From assembly GCA_021795255.1 (NCBI GenBank), contig JAJYPQ010000256.1, positions 1-6,263 of the forward strand: a DNA stretch of 6,263 nucleotides, in the 5' to 3' direction. The notes under the pieces were generated by a model. It was not told where the DNA came from and searched no databases. It saw only the letters and a program-made list of their open reading frames with translations. The position numbers and the translations under genes are program-made. Below are positions 5,036 through 6,263 of this stretch, in pieces. Source of the DNA: Pseudomonadota bacterium. GTDB taxonomy: Bacteria > Pseudomonadota > Gammaproteobacteria > Acidiferrobacterales > Acidiferrobacteraceae. Position 1 is the stretch's first letter. Each line of letters starts with the position of its first letter.

Positions 5036-5662
5036 ATGTCTCGCAAAATGGTCAGCATCCACGAAGCTGCCGAATTCCTCGGCGTCGCGGCGCAAACGCT
5101 GCGGCGCTGGGAACGCGAGGGCAAGCTCATCCCCGACGAACGCACGCCGGGCGGACGGCGCCGCTATGACTTGGCGCGGTTGCGCCCGGAGCAATTCCAT
5201 GCGCCGGAAGCGGCGCTTCGCACCATCGCCTATGCCCGCGTCTCAAGCCACGACCAGAAGGATGAACTGGAACGGCAAAAGCAGGTGCTCGAACTCTATT
5301 GCGCCCGCCAGGGCTGGACGTTCGAGGTGATTGCCGACTGGGGTTCAGGGATGAACTACCACAAGAAGGGCTTGAAGCGGCTGCTGGACGACATGGTGGA
5401 AGGACGCATCGGGCGGCTGGTCATCACCCACAAGGACCGGCTGTTGCGCTTCGGCGCGGAACTGGTGTTCGCCATCTGCGAGGCGAAGAATGTCGAAGTG
5501 GTGATTCTCAATCAGGGCGAGGACACGGCCTTCGAGGAGGACTTGGCGAAGGACGTGCTGGAGATCATTACGGTGTTCAGCGCCCGGCTGTACGGCAGCC
5601 GCTCCCGCAAGAACCAGAAGCTCATCGACGCCGTGCGCGGCGTCGTGGAGGGCGCGGCATGA
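5036..5662 (+). CDS. tnpA: IS607-family transposase TnpA (serine recombinase)
   Basis: This protein cuts and joins the ends of the IS607 element through a serine-linked intermediate. Counted from the ATG at 5036 it has 208 residues. The N-terminal MerR-like winged helix begins SIHEAAEFLGVAAQTLRRW and contains PGGRRRY, binding the element ends. It is followed by the small serine-recombinase domain, whose signature YARVSS holds the nucleophile serine (the first S, residue 70). Later conserved pieces are ITHKDRLLRFG and FSARLYGSRSRKN. Placing the DNA-binding domain before the catalytic one is the IS607 arrangement, the reverse of classical resolvases. Start codons at 5021, 5036 and 5048 are all in frame and none has a good ribosome binding site. 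I chose 5036 because the -10 box at 5024-5029 would start the transcript there, implying a leaderless mRNA; 5048 is also possible. The protein looks intact. Confidence 0.93.
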   Translation: MSRKMVSIHEAAEFLGVAAQTLRRWEREGKLIPDERTPGGRRRYDLARLRPEQFHAPEAALRTIAYARVSSHDQKDELERQKQVLELYCARQGWTFEVIADWGSGMNYHKKGLKRLLDDMVEGRIGRLVITHKDRLLRFGAELVFAICEAKNVEVVILNQGEDTAFEEDLAKDVLEIITVFSARLYGSRSRKNQKLIDAVRGVVEGAA

Positions 5663-6263
5663 TCCTCGCCCACAAGATCGCACTTGACCCGAACAACACG
5701 CAGGCGACCTACTTCGCGCGGGCAGCGGGCACCGCGCGCTTCGCGTACAACTGGGCACTGGACGAATGGCAGCGCCAGTATGACGCATGGAAGCAGGACA
5801 ACAGTCTGCCGAGGCCCTCACAGGCAGCCCTGCGCCGACAGTTGAACGCGCTCAAGCGGGAGCAATATCCCTGGATGCTCGAAGTCACCAAGAATGCGCC
5901 GCAAATGGCGATCATCCAGTTGGGCGAGGCGTTCAAGAACTTCTGGGCGGGACGGGCAAAGTTCCCGAAGTTCCGCAAGAAAGGCGTGGATGACCGCTTC
6001 ACGCTCACCAACGACCGGTTCCGCATCGAAGGTCCCCGCATCCGTATTCCTAACCTGGGATGGGTGCGTATGCGGGAGTCGTTGCGTTTCACCGGCAAAA
6101 TCCTGTCAGCCACCATCTCCCGTGTGGCGAACAGGTGGTTTGTCAGCATCACCGTGGACACGGAAGAGGCCCCGAAACGCCGTGCCGAAAACCAAGGTGC
6201 GGTTGGGGTGGATTTGGGTGTCTCGGTACTGGCAACGCTCTCCACGGGAGAAAAGGCCGTCGG
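5659..6263 (+). CDS. tnpB: IS607-associated TnpB (RNA-guided nuclease family), partial: C-terminus beyond the right edge
   Basis: The first 201 residues of a TnpB; the frame is open at the right edge, so roughly the N-terminal half is visible. Known for the family: TnpB is an RNA-guided DNA endonuclease with a RuvC site, using an RNA from the element's right end, and it is a relative of Cas12. Seen here: the N-terminal helix-turn-helix region HKIALDPNNTQATYF...GTARFAYNWAL (residues 5-34), the KFPKFRKKG block (101-109), the beta-rich stretch GKILSATISRVANRWFVSI (146-164), and the first RuvC motif GVDLGVSVLATLS with the catalytic Asp at residue 185. The RuvC Glu, zinc finger and last Asp would lie outside the window. 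The start overlaps the tnpA stop as ATGA, with GGAGGG (5647-5652) six bases upstream, indicating translational coupling. No internal stop or frameshift is visible in the part present. Confidence 0.92.
   Translation, partial: MILAHKIALDPNNTQATYFARAAGTARFAYNWALDEWQRQYDAWKQDNSLPRPSQAALRRQLNALKREQYPWMLEVTKNAPQMAIIQLGEAFKNFWAGRAKFPKFRKKGVDDRFTLTNDRFRIEGPRIRIPNLGWVRMRESLRFTGKILSATISRVANRWFVSITVDTEEAPKRRAENQGAVGVDLGVSVLATLSTGEKAV

Larger units (their letters stand above)
4976..6263 (+). mobile_element. IS607-family insertion sequence, left part (right end outside the window)
   Basis: The element carries tnpA (serine recombinase) and tnpB in the overlapping order typical of the IS607 family (part of the wider IS200/IS605 superfamily through tnpB). 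IS607 elements have no long terminal inverted repeats, make no target duplication and are known to insert at GG dinucleotides, so the boundary cannot be read directly. My left limit is the GGGG at 4976-4979, the nearest G-run before the cluster of TTGCG motifs at 4993-5018; it is a guess within about 30 bases. It must lie to the right of the 4949-4954 promoter box if that promoter belongs to the host. The right end, and any guide-RNA-like sequence of TnpB, lie beyond 6263. Confidence 0.7.

Overview
The window is a GC-rich chromosomal segment of a proteobacterium. A gammaproteobacterium is my best guess, from the pairing of an ovothiol synthase with a YbeL-type zinc-ribbon protein; this is inference from gene content, not from a search. 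It holds six supportable protein genes (two cut by the window edges), two long gene-free stretches and the left part of an insertion sequence.

Layout from left to right. (1) 1-451, minus strand: the N-terminal 150 residues of a protein with a signal-peptide-like start, then a Tyr/Glu/Arg-rich linker, then an uninterrupted Gly-X-Y tract of 15 triplets that runs off the edge. It is encoded in part by a perfect 18-bp tandem repeat. (2) 452-1025: no convincing gene, but terminator-like structures next to ovoA and a bipartite inverted repeat. (3) 1026-3164, minus strand: full-length ovoA, the three-domain ovothiol synthase (DinB-like iron site, FGE-sulfatase fold, SAM methyltransferase). (4) 3165-3995: about 830 bases with no convincing gene, holding only weak promoter-like and operator-like motifs. 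(5) 3996-4514, plus strand: a YbeL/DUF1451-like zinc-ribbon protein with a good ribosome binding site. (6) 4655-4879, minus strand: a 74-residue acidic protein of unknown function, convergent with the zinc-ribbon gene, with a good ribosome binding site and a sigma70-like promoter. (7) From about 4976 to the right edge: an IS607-family element with tnpA (serine recombinase) and tnpB (RNA-guided nuclease family) in the usual overlapping order. Its tnpB is cut by the window edge just after the first RuvC aspartate.

The genes do not form one pathway. ovoA makes the ovothiol precursor and probably methylates the final product, but the lyase gene ovoB is not in the window. The zinc-ribbon gene and the 74-residue gene are separate transcription units that converge on two GC-rich stem-loops. 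The IS607 element appears to have landed just upstream of the promoter of the 74-residue gene, leaving that promoter intact.

I do not see a clear undescribed multi-gene system. The points most worth a second look are the Gly-X-Y repeat protein, the cluster of TTGCG motifs at the IS607 left end with a possible leaderless tnpA start, and the folded inverted repeat at 901-940.
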